Below, one piece after another: positions 1 to 6,756 of a DNA stretch of 13,008 nt. Source of the stretch: an uncultured bacterium. GTDB lineage: Bacteria > Cyanobacteriota > Vampirovibrionia > Gastranaerophilales > Gastranaerophilaceae. The notes beneath the pieces were generated by a model. That model did not search any database and was not told where the DNA came from. It saw only the letters and a program-made list of their open reading frames with translations. How positions within the stretch are numbered: position 1 is the first letter of the stretch; each line of letters begins with the position of its first letter. The stretch is taken from NCBI GenBank assembly GCA_900553845.1, contig USEW01000035.1, positions 1 to 13,008 of the forward strand, given 5' to 3'. Both the position numbers and the translations under genes were made by a program.

Positions 1-181
1 ATTCATTATCATCTATATCAATATCGATTAAAAACTGACTATATATTTCACTTAATCCGTGGATATCAATATTTATTACTTCTTTTTTCATAGTAAAAAA
101 ATCCACTTGAAAATTTAAAGGTACTTTTATTTTAGGACACTTTAACATATCTTTATTTGTAATATATAGTATTTTATACAT
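1..181 (-). CDS. Unrecognised protein, 5' part only (runs off left edge)
   Basis: An open frame starts at an ATG at 181 and stays open for 60 codons to the window edge. The first residues read MYKILYITNKDMLKCPKIKV; the visible part ends in a very acidic Asp/Ile-rich stretch. I do not recognise the family and see no signal peptide or membrane segment. An in-frame TGA at 191-193 leaves no earlier usable start. The only Shine-Dalgarno-like run, AAGGAAGG (complement of 199-206), is 17 bases from the ATG, unusually far. The gene follows yidD on the same strand after 108 bases, where yidC is often found in other bacteria, but this is not a YidC N-terminus. That it is coding is inferred from the open frame, the start and the orientation. 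Confidence 0.5.
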   Translation of the reverse strand, partial: MYKILYITNKDMLKCPKIKVPLNFQVDFFTMKKEVINIDIHGLSEIYSQFLIDIDIDDNE

Positions 182-268
182 ATTTATTGCTCAAAATGCC
201 TTCCTTACTATAAATAAATATTAGTAATAACACAATATAAAATAAATTGCCCGATTAGATAATAGAAT

Positions 269-284
269 AAGAATCATAATTCTT
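269..284 (-). terminator. Weak hairpin after yidD
   Basis: Just downstream of the yidD stop, reading leftwards, AAGAAT-TATG-ATTCTT can form a six-pair stem with a four-base loop, followed by ATTCTATTAT. The stem is almost all A-T and there is no clean U run, so a terminator role is only a suggestion. The rest of the 182-289 gap shows no gene. Confidence 0.2.
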
Positions 285-289
285 TTATA

Positions 290-514
290 CTAAATAATTT
301 TATATTTATCAGGTACAGGATCATAACCGCCCTGTGAAAACGGATGACATCTTAAAATACGCTTTAAGCCAAGAATTCCTCCGCGAATTATACCAAATTT
401 TTCTATTGCTGCTATCATATAATTTGAACAAGTTGGATAAAAACGACAGACTTTAGGTGTATATTTTGAAAAAAACTGATAAAATTTTATTAATATTATA
501 AAACTTCTTTTCAT
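290..514 (-). CDS. yidD: Membrane protein insertion efficiency factor YidD
   Basis: A 74-residue protein, normal length for the YidD/DUF37 family. These small proteins lie at the inner face of the cytoplasmic membrane and assist YidC-dependent insertion of membrane proteins. The family hallmarks are all present: the [11 protein letters not shown] block (residues 23-33), the [15 protein letters not shown] block (about 45-59) and the GGYDPVP ending. The N-terminus is a basic, hydrophobic helix that probably lies along the membrane. It ends in TAG and starts 19 bases after the upstream phosphatase-like gene, so the two are probably one transcript. No clear Shine-Dalgarno precedes the ATG, so translational coupling is possible. 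The family is usually found in an rpmH-rnpA-yidD-yidC cluster; none of those partners is visible here. Identity is near certain; the detailed mechanism of the family is poorly known. Confidence 0.96.
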   Translation of the reverse strand: MKRSFIILIKFYQFFSKYTPKVCRFYPTCSNYMIAAIEKFGIIRGGILGLKRILRCHPFSQGGYDPVPDKYKII

Positions 515-533
515 TATTTTATAACAAATTCTA

Positions 534-1157
534 TTAAAGACTTATAAAGTAATTTGAATACATCAACATTGTAAAATCTTTAAAATAACTAATTTGTGTA
601 GCTGAAGCACTCTGAACACAAATTTTTGTTTGATGCTCAGGCGGGATATTTAAAGCATTTGCTACTGCTGATTGTATAACATCTCGATTTGTTATAACAA
701 CCAATCTTTTTGTTAAGTTATCTTTAATTAAATTTGAAATTACCGAATTTACACGTTTATTTAAATTGTTTAAAGATTCACCATTTTGAGGTGCAAAATC
801 AGCCTTATTAGCTTTATATTCCATAAATTCTTCGGGATATTTTTCCATAATTTGTTCAAAACTAAGACCATTCCATTTGCCGGCACGCCGGGTGTTTAAA
901 TCTGGTATTATCTCAAAATCTTGCTTCAAAACTTTAGCTAATATGCCAGCTGATTTTATACAATCACAAGAGTCAGACGAATATATTTTATCGACTTTCA
1001 ATCCACGACTTTGTATCCATTTGCTTATCCGTTCCATTTCTACACGACCTAATTCATTTAAAGGCGGGTAGTTTATATCATCATTTAGAATGTCACTGTC
1101 TGTGTAAACAGTTGAACCATGTCGTATAAAAGTTATTTTGCATTTCCGTTTAATCAT
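534..1157 (-). CDS. Histidine-phosphatase-fold protein, catalytic residues degenerate
   Basis: A 207-residue protein of phosphoglycerate-mutase/CobC-like length and fold. The RHG box (R12-H13-G14), the NELGRVE segment (34-40), the YSSD turn (59-62), the [11 protein letters not shown] block (93-103) and FAPQNGESL (121-129) are recognisable. Active members use a first His in RHG, an Arg a few residues after SSD, an acidic residue four before the G of GxWxG, and a second His in the VxxHGG motif. Here those positions are H13 (kept), D65 for Arg, T89 for Glu and N157 for His (VITNRDVIQ). The aligned set of losses suggests a non-catalytic binding or regulatory protein, or a different chemistry; it does not look like random decay because the frame is intact. 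It is the first gene of a leftward unit with yidD. Family membership is firm; the inactive status is inferred from motif alignment by eye. Confidence 0.85.
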   Translation of the reverse strand: MIKRKCKITFIRHGSTVYTDSDILNDDINYPPLNELGRVEMERISKWIQSRGLKVDKIYSSDSCDCIKSAGILAKVLKQDFEIIPDLNTRRAGKWNGLSFEQIMEKYPEEFMEYKANKADFAPQNGESLNNLNKRVNSVISNLIKDNLTKRLVVITNRDVIQSAVANALNIPPEHQTKICVQSASATQISYFKDFTMLMYSNYFISL

Positions 1158-1163
1158 ACTTTT

Positions 1164-1192
1164 ATTTTATCATATTTTTTTACTTATGTACA
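1164..1192 (-). promoter_or_regulatory. Candidate promoter of the phosphatase-like gene and yidD
   Basis: Reading leftwards, TGTACA (1192-1187, four of six matches to TTGACA) is followed after 17 bases by TAAAAT (1169-1164). Only six bases separate this -10 box from the ATG at 1157, so transcription would start at or next to the start codon. The surrounding DNA is so AT-rich that chance matches are likely; confidence rests mainly on the same spacing recurring at mutS2 and the TPR gene. Confidence 0.35.
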
Positions 1193-1269
1193 ATGTTTTA
1201 TATTTTACAATAGTAATTTGTAAATTTTTGTATCAGTTTTTATTAAAAATAGCAAATTTTATTTTTACA

Positions 1270-1291
1270 TTTGTTATATTAGCATAACAAA
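1270..1291. repeat. Perfect inverted repeat upstream of the PIG-L gene
   Basis: TTTGTTAT (1270-1277) and ATAACAAA (1284-1291) are exact reverse complements, separated by ATTAGC. The element lies 37 bases before the GTG start in the divergent 1158-1328 gap, a typical place for an operator of a dimeric regulator. It is followed by AATTTTT, so a weak hairpin terminator is an alternative, but no gene ends just upstream in that direction. Confidence 0.4.
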
Positions 1292-1313
1292 AATTTTTCT
1301 GCAAAATTAGAAG

Positions 1314-1319
1314 AAGGAG
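1314..1319 (+). promoter_or_regulatory. Shine-Dalgarno site fixing a GTG start
   Basis: AAGGAG lies nine bases before the GTG at 1329. This strong site supports GTG as the true start rather than a later ATG (Met26 of the protein). Confidence 0.75.
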
Positions 1320-1328
1320 TAATAATCT

Positions 1329-2153
1329 GTGAAAGTGTTATCTATTAGACAGTCATATTTTAAAACATCAAACAGAAAAAGCATTGCTTTTAAAAAATCT
1401 TCAATGAATTTATCGTTTGGTATTAGATTAAAACATGTTGATGAAATAGATACTTTAAAACCATCGAATAAACTTGTTATTACGGCTCACCCTGATGATG
1501 AAACTTGTTTTTTTGGATTTATTGCCAAGTTTTTAAAAAATCCCAATGAAAAGATCCAGCTCATTTATACAACCTCAGGACAAAAAGGGCAAGATGTTCG
1601 TAAAATAATACCCAGATATGACAAAAAAATGAAAAACCAAAGAGAACAAGAATTATCAGAGGCTCTTGATGAACTGAACCTAAAACAAGAACCTTTAATG
1701 CTTGATTTAATGGATGGAGAAACTCATTTTAAACCTAATAGAGAAAGATGCAAAACTCTTTTGAATAAAGTAATAGATATTGTAAAACCTGAAGAAATTT
1801 ACACATTTGACTATTCTGGAATAACCGGACATACTGACCATATACAAGTTTCAAGAATTATTGAAGATTTAGTAAAAGAAAATCCGGAACAAAAAATCGA
1901 TTTATATGAAGTCGGTTTCAGTCAAGATACCACTGATAAAATTATTGAATATACTAAAAATTCTACACAAATATTTTTATACTCAAGACCATCAATATAC
2001 AAATCGCCAGATAAAGAAATTGACATTACAAACGAAATTCCACAACTTATCAATTCTTTAAAAAAATATGTTTCTCAGTTTAGCGCAATTGCATGTGTCA
2101 AATTGGAAGAATATTTTAAAAATAATCCTATAATAACTTTAATGAAAAAATAA
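1329..2153 (+). CDS. PIG-L/LmbE-family N-deacetylase
   Basis: A 274-residue protein of the PIG-L/LmbE zinc hydrolase family, which removes acetyl groups from N-acetylglucosamine-type sugars in glycolipids, thiols and cell-surface glycans. The metal site is intact: AHPDDE at 53-58 (H54 and D57 as ligands, D56 as likely base) and GHTDH at 167-171. The substrate is not readable from the sequence. The first ~45 residues are a basic extension before the Rossmann-like core (KLVITAHPDDE) and contain LSFG (28-31), a motif repeated at the start of the next protein. There is no signal peptide or transmembrane helix, so the protein appears cytoplasmic. It starts with GTG behind a strong Shine-Dalgarno and is followed after 22 bases by the GH77-like gene, probably in one operon. 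Family is confident; substrate unknown. Confidence 0.9.
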   Translation: MKVLSIRQSYFKTSNRKSIAFKKSSMNLSFGIRLKHVDEIDTLKPSNKLVITAHPDDETCFFGFIAKFLKNPNEKIQLIYTTSGQKGQDVRKIIPRYDKKMKNQREQELSEALDELNLKQEPLMLDLMDGETHFKPNRERCKTLLNKVIDIVKPEEIYTFDYSGITGHTDHIQVSRIIEDLVKENPEQKIDLYEVGFSQDTTDKIIEYTKNSTQIFLYSRPSIYKSPDKEIDITNEIPQLINSLKKYVSQFSAIACVKLEEYFKNNPIITLMKK

Positions 2154-2161
2154 ATGAAAAA

Positions 2162-2167
2162 AAGGAG
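2162..2167 (+). promoter_or_regulatory. Strong Shine-Dalgarno for the GH77-like gene
   Basis: AAGGAG is eight bases before the ATG at 2176, near-optimal spacing, and fixes that start even though it lies only 22 bases after the stop of the PIG-L gene. Confidence 0.75.
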
Positions 2168-2175
2168 TATATATA

Positions 2176-4233
2176 ATGAAAATAATTAATAACAGCATCA
2201 GAAGCATAAGTTTTGGTCAAGCTTTTACCACAAAAGAAAAAAAATACGGCTATAAAAAAATAGAAGAAGCCAAAAAGCTTTTAGATAATAAAGATATAAT
2301 AGTTATTATCCCTGAAGCTTCACTGCCAGTTGATGAAAGTAAAAATATCGGGATAGGACAGTTAAATTCACAGTATTCGGATTCATTTTTAGATTTTATG
2401 AAAGCATATACCGGTATGAATATTGTAAAAACATTACCACAGGGCAACTATAGATATAAAGCAAATAGTTACTATGGAGCTTATGAGACTTCTTGTTTAA
2501 ATTTAGGTTCACAATTGATTAATCTGTTTGAGCTTAATGAAGACAAATACGGCTCAATCCTTACAAGCGAAACTTTAAATAAGGTCATTGAGAAAAATAA
2601 AAGTACACAGGAAAAAGACCTTGCAAACTTTGAGAATATTGTTCTTGAAAATTCTATATTTAATAATGCATTAAAAGAAGCTTATCAGAATTTCTCAAAA
2701 TCAGATCATCCAAATGTAAAAAAATTAAATGAAGAATTTAATACTTATAAAAAAGACTATGCTGATGTCCTTGAGCCTATGGCATTATATAAAGTTTTAC
2801 AAAAAGAAAACGGTTCAAATCCTGATTTTAAAACTTGGAAGGAATCTGACAAAAATTTATATAACAGTGATTTAGTTTCTGAAAGTGATAGAAATGAAAG
2901 AATAGCTGAGCTTAAATCAAAATATAAGGACGAAATAGAGTTTAGTTACTTTAAAGAATTTCTTGCCGAAAAAAACTTATCAGATGCAAGAAAAAAAATA
3001 AATAAAGAAGGATTAAAGCTTATGGGTGATTGTCAAATAGGCTTTTCAAAAGATGAACAATGGGCGCATCCAAAAGCTTTTGCCGATGCAAATATCTGCT
3101 CCAAGGAATGGGACTTGCCCGCGCTTGATTATGTATCAATATGCAATGATGGAAGTGAAAGCAACAAACTTATAAAACGCAAAGTTGAACTTTTTGCAAA
3201 AAGATATGATGCAATTCGTTTTGATGTAGGCTGGTCATATACTGCTCCTATTCTATATTGCAAAACAGATGAACAGAAAAAAGCATTAACGAAAGACTAT
3301 AAATATTTTTCTGAAATCGACGGATATAGGTTAAAAAATCCATTAGGTGATGAGCTTCTCAATATTGTAGAAGATACAATTAAAAAAACGAAAGGTGATG
3401 CCTTCAATAAAGATGATTTTATTTATGAAGTTGAAGCCGGAGTTGATGATTTTTCTGTTTATGATTGGGAGAAACATGAAGTTATTGATCCTTTCAAAAA
3501 CCGAAAAATAGTACAGAGTACTTGTTATATGGATAGCAATTATACATCAATTGACGCTATTGAAAATCAAATGAAAGTTCCAAGAGATAATTATGTTCTT
3601 ATGGTCGGAAATCATGACCATTTAGCTTTAAATGCTTATGCTGAAGAAATTGACAATGATAATGTATTTAAATTAAACGGAGACAATGTAAAACAAAAGA
3701 AAGACTTGCAGTATCCGGTTTTAAGTAAAGAATTACAACTTGATGAAGCGAAACTTAAAACCGATAAAAATGAATTTATAAAAGCGAAATTTGCACATTT
3801 ATTCTTAGCTAAAAATATAAAAATGTTTTTTATGGATATATTTGGAAGAAAAGAACAATTTGACTCACAAAGAAAAAATTCAAAAATAAATTATCGATAT
3901 ACAATACCTTCAAATTATGAAGAAAGTTTTCACACGGCAGTTCAAAATGGCAATGGGTTTAATATTTATGATTCACTTGCAAAAGCAATGAGAGCAAAGG
4001 GATTGGATAAAGATAACCAAAAATTGTATAATGAGTTAAATAGATTAAGCAAAAAACTTTATAAAAAAGGAGTCAAAACTGAAGCAGAGGCTAACAAAAA
4101 ACATTACACTAAAGTTGCCATAATAGCATTATCATCTGCCCTTGGTATTTTGGCAGTATCAGCTGGTATATTTTTTGCTTTAAATTGCAGTAAAAAACAT
4201 AAAAAAACTGAAGCTGAAGAAAACGATATCTAG
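2176..4233 (+). CDS. Divergent GH77 4-alpha-glucanotransferase-like protein with C-terminal membrane anchor
   Basis: A 685-residue protein whose landmarks follow MalQ (amylomaltase, which transfers alpha-1,4-glucan chains) in order. LPQG followed by NSYYG (87-102) matches the LPLGPTG...SPY block. EPMALYKVL (200-208) followed by FKTW (218-221) matches the LDDYALF...W block. GLKLMGDCQIGFSKDEQWAHPKAF (279-302) matches the GIxIIGDxPIxVxxDSxDVW block. YDAIRFDVG (344-352) carries the presumed nucleophile D350. IYEVEAG (416-422) would carry the acid/base, E418 or E420. GNHDH (478-482) matches GTHDN. The GNPLYDW segment of classical MalQ is reduced. ISFG lies at 11-14. A single hydrophobic helix (about 646-670) flanked by lysines comes just before the C-terminus; with no signal peptide this suggests a cytoplasmic enzyme anchored by its tail. 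It follows the PIG-L gene, and a ROK glucokinase lies downstream past mutS2. GH77 homology is well supported; activity and exact substrate are inferred. Confidence 0.83.
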   Translation: MKIINNSIRSISFGQAFTTKEKKYGYKKIEEAKKLLDNKDIIVIIPEASLPVDESKNIGIGQLNSQYSDSFLDFMKAYTGMNIVKTLPQGNYRYKANSYYGAYETSCLNLGSQLINLFELNEDKYGSILTSETLNKVIEKNKSTQEKDLANFENIVLENSIFNNALKEAYQNFSKSDHPNVKKLNEEFNTYKKDYADVLEPMALYKVLQKENGSNPDFKTWKESDKNLYNSDLVSESDRNERIAELKSKYKDEIEFSYFKEFLAEKNLSDARKKINKEGLKLMGDCQIGFSKDEQWAHPKAFADANICSKEWDLPALDYVSICNDGSESNKLIKRKVELFAKRYDAIRFDVGWSYTAPILYCKTDEQKKALTKDYKYFSEIDGYRLKNPLGDELLNIVEDTIKKTKGDAFNKDDFIYEVEAGVDDFSVYDWEKHEVIDPFKNRKIVQSTCYMDSNYTSIDAIENQMKVPRDNYVLMVGNHDHLALNAYAEEIDNDNVFKLNGDNVKQKKDLQYPVLSKELQLDEAKLKTDKNEFIKAKFAHLFLAKNIKMFFMDIFGRKEQFDSQRKNSKINYRYTIPSNYEESFHTAVQNGNGFNIYDSLAKAMRAKGLDKDNQKLYNELNRLSKKLYKKGVKTEAEANKKHYTKVAIIALSSALGILAVSAGIFFALNCSKKHKKTEAEENDI

Positions 4234-4240
4234 ACACAAT

Positions 4241-4254
4241 CAATTACTTAATTG
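4241..4254 (+). repeat. Short inverted repeat between the GH77-like gene and mutS2
   Basis: CAATT-ACTT-AATTG forms a five-pair stem followed by TTATCTTTTT. It could be a weak terminator for the upstream unit, but it overlaps the candidate -35 box of mutS2, so an operator is equally possible. Neither role is well supported. Confidence 0.22.
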
Positions 4255-4280
4255 TTATCTTTTTACCTTTTAAGTATAAT
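4252..4280 (+). promoter_or_regulatory. Promoter of mutS2, predicted leaderless
   Basis: TTGTTA (4252-4257) is separated by 17 bases from a perfect TATAAT (4275-4280). The mutS2 ATG begins only seven bases after the end of the -10 box, where transcription is expected to start. No Shine-Dalgarno is present before the ATG. Together these predict an mRNA with little or no 5' leader. Confidence 0.6.
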
Positions 4281-4286
4281 TTAATT

Positions 4287-6674
4287 ATGAATAAATATTT
4301 AAAAATATTAGAATTTGATAAGGTTATAAATGAACTTTTAAAGTATACTGATTTTAACTTGACAAAGAATAAAATTTTAAACATTAGACCTATATCTAAC
4401 ATTATCGAATTAAATAAACAATTTGATATGTTAAAAGAAATGAAAAATATTTTAAGATTAAATCTAAATCTGCCTTTAAATAAACTAAATGACACTACGC
4501 AATCTTTAAATGACATAAAATTTAAAAGAACTTTGTCTATTGAAGATTTAATAAATATAGCTAATAATTTAAAAACTTGTCGCTTGCTTAAAAGTTTTTT
4601 TTCACAATATCAAAAAGATTTTGTTATTTTATATAAAATGGAATCAAACTTATTTTCAAGTAAAGAATTAGAAGATGCCATTTTTAATACATTTGATGAT
4701 AAATATAATATTGTTGATGACGCATCATTGGAGTTAAAAAATCTTCGCAATCAAAAAAGAAGTATTGAACAAAATATAAAAGATACAATTTCAAACTTAC
4801 TTATAAATCCAAATTTTAACAAATATCTCCAAAGCAATATCGTTACATCAAGAGACGGGAGAAGTGCTTTTCTTGTCAAGGCTGAAAATAAAAATAAAAT
4901 TGACGGAATTATACTTGACGCATCCTCAAGTTTACAAACTTACTATATTGAACCAAAGGAATTAGTTACTTTAAATAACAAATTACGCAATACTGAAATT
5001 GAGATAAATAAAGAAATTGAAAAAATATTATTCTTTCTTAGTCAAAAACTAGAACCATTTATATGTGAACTTGAAAAAAACTTGAAAATTTTAGTTGATA
5101 CAGATTTTATCTATACAAAAGCAAAGTATTCCCATAAATTTGACTTAAATACTCCAAAGTTTGTTAAAGAAAAAATCATAGAATTAAAGGAAATGAAAAA
5201 TCCTATATTGCAGCTTGTCTGTGAAAATATTGTTAAAAACGATTTTTATATGGATGAAAATTCAAACGCAATAATTATTACAGGCTCTAATACAGGAGGA
5301 AAAACTGTTGTTTTAAAAACTGTCGGTCTTGCAATTTTAATGGCTAAATCTGGTCTTGATATTGGTGCAACAAGTGCTAAAATTTATATGTTTGACAAAG
5401 TATTAGCTGATATTGGCGATGAACAAAACATTTTACAAAATCTTTCAACTTTTTCAGCCCATTTGAAAAATATAAACAATATTATTAATGAAGCAACAGA
5501 AAATAGCCTTATACTTTTTGATGAAATATGCTCAGGAACGGACCCGATTGAAGGTGAAGCACTTGCTCAGGCAATTTTAACACATATTCAAAATCTTAAA
5601 GCTTTTTCAATTTCAACAACTCACTTTAGCTCATTAAAAAACTTAGCCTTTATAAACAAAAATTTTACAAACGCTTCCGTTGCTTTTGATAATGAAACTT
5701 TAAAACCTACTTATAAACTTTTGCTTGGAATTCCCGGCTTAAGCCATGCAATAAATATTGCATCAAATTTAGGGTTAAATAGAGAAATAATTGATGAAGC
5801 AAATAAAATTATAAATAATAAACAAAACAATCAAAATACAAATCCAAACTTAAACAATGAAATTATTGACCAAATTGTAAAAACACATAACAAAATTGAA
5901 AAACAAAATAAAGAACTTGAACAAAAAGAGCTTGATATAAAAAAAATTGAAAAAGAATATATAGAAAAACTTGAAACGTTAAAAAATGAAAAACGCAAAA
6001 ATCTTACAAGTTTTAAGAAAAAATATCAAAACAAATACGAAAAAACCCGAAATGAATTAAAGGATATAATTGAAAATGCAAAGAAAGCTAATGATAAAAA
6101 AGTTTTTGTAAATTCATATAATAAAATAGCCAATCTTGAAAAATCAAGTTTCATTATGTTTGAAGAAGATGAAAATGAATTAAGTCACGATTATAAAAAG
6201 ATCAATTGGAACATCATCAAACCTCAAGATAAAGTAATGCTTAAAAATTTAAATCAAGAAGCTATTTTTTTAAACCATGTAAAAAAAGGTAAAACGGTTC
6301 AAATTCAACTTGGCAACATAAAAACAGTTGTAGATATAAACAAACTTGCAAAATATGAAAATTCTTACCTAAATAAAAATTTAAAATTAAAAAAATTTAA
6401 AAAACAAAAACCATTTGAATTTGAACGCAACAATGTTCCTTCAAAAATTGACCTTCGAGGAATGAATGTTGATGAAGCAATAAGAACTGTTGAATATTAT
6501 GTTGACAAAGCTATTTTAACAAACTTAACCAATTTAACATTAATTGCAGGCAAAGGGACGGGCGCTTTAAAACAAGCAATTAATAATTATGTAAAAACAT
6601 CTCATTATATAACAAAATACCGAACTGGAACACTTGAAGAAGGTGGCGATTGTGTATTTTTTATTGAAGTTTAG
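4287..6674 (+). CDS. mutS2: MutS2 family ATPase / Smr-domain protein
   Basis: A 795-residue protein, full length for MutS2, a cytoplasmic MutS-like ATPase without the mismatch-reading domain. Family members suppress recombination, and in Bacillus subtilis the protein (also called RqcU) splits collided ribosomes. Visible in order are the lever/clamp helices (1-300), Walker A GSNTGGKT (333-340), the STFSAH signature region, Walker B LILFDE (408-413), STTH, a long lysine/glutamate coiled coil (about 525-605), a KOW-like segment (about 640-690) and a C-terminal Smr domain with DLRG (722-725). The usual Smr HGKGTG box reads AGKGTG: Ala754 replaces the conserved His. No Shine-Dalgarno precedes the ATG, which sits directly after a TATAAT box. 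A gap of 82 bases leads to the glucokinase gene on the same strand. Identity is certain; whether it acts on DNA or ribosomes here is unknown. Confidence 0.96.
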   Translation: MNKYLKILEFDKVINELLKYTDFNLTKNKILNIRPISNIIELNKQFDMLKEMKNILRLNLNLPLNKLNDTTQSLNDIKFKRTLSIEDLINIANNLKTCRLLKSFFSQYQKDFVILYKMESNLFSSKELEDAIFNTFDDKYNIVDDASLELKNLRNQKRSIEQNIKDTISNLLINPNFNKYLQSNIVTSRDGRSAFLVKAENKNKIDGIILDASSSLQTYYIEPKELVTLNNKLRNTEIEINKEIEKILFFLSQKLEPFICELEKNLKILVDTDFIYTKAKYSHKFDLNTPKFVKEKIIELKEMKNPILQLVCENIVKNDFYMDENSNAIIITGSNTGGKTVVLKTVGLAILMAKSGLDIGATSAKIYMFDKVLADIGDEQNILQNLSTFSAHLKNINNIINEATENSLILFDEICSGTDPIEGEALAQAILTHIQNLKAFSISTTHFSSLKNLAFINKNFTNASVAFDNETLKPTYKLLLGIPGLSHAINIASNLGLNREIIDEANKIINNKQNNQNTNPNLNNEIIDQIVKTHNKIEKQNKELEQKELDIKKIEKEYIEKLETLKNEKRKNLTSFKKKYQNKYEKTRNELKDIIENAKKANDKKVFVNSYNKIANLEKSSFIMFEEDENELSHDYKKINWNIIKPQDKVMLKNLNQEAIFLNHVKKGKTVQIQLGNIKTVVDINKLAKYENSYLNKNLKLKKFKKQKPFEFERNNVPSKIDLRGMNVDEAIRTVEYYVDKAILTNLTNLTLIAGKGTGALKQAINNYVKTSHYITKYRTGTLEEGGDCVFFIEV

Positions 6675-6756
6675 ATTATACATATAATTTATTTTATGAT
6701 ATTATAAAATCTAGGAATTTGTTATATTATTTTATTTTTGAAAGTGAGATTAAGAA

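Noticed and set aside
176..194. Six-codon frame starting with TTG after AAGGAAGG, overlapping the start of the left-edge gene, considered as a leader peptide
   Set aside because: It depends on a rare start codon and is too short to judge; the long spacing of the site from the ATG is better simply recorded.
877..1071. Open frame of 64 codons on the + strand inside the phosphatase-like gene
   Set aside because: It is antisense to a gene with clear family motifs, has no Shine-Dalgarno and no recognisable product; best seen as a shadow frame.
4244..4516. Open frame of 90 codons on the - strand over the start of mutS2
   Set aside because: It covers the mutS2 promoter and first codons, its product is a low-complexity Phe/Ile/Lys-rich string typical of antisense AT-rich DNA, and mutS2 is unmistakable.
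6691..6710. Palindrome ATTTTAT/ATAAAAT between mutS2 and glcK, considered as terminator or operator
   Set aside because: Its arms are pure A/T with no U run after it, and such palindromes are expected by chance in this composition.
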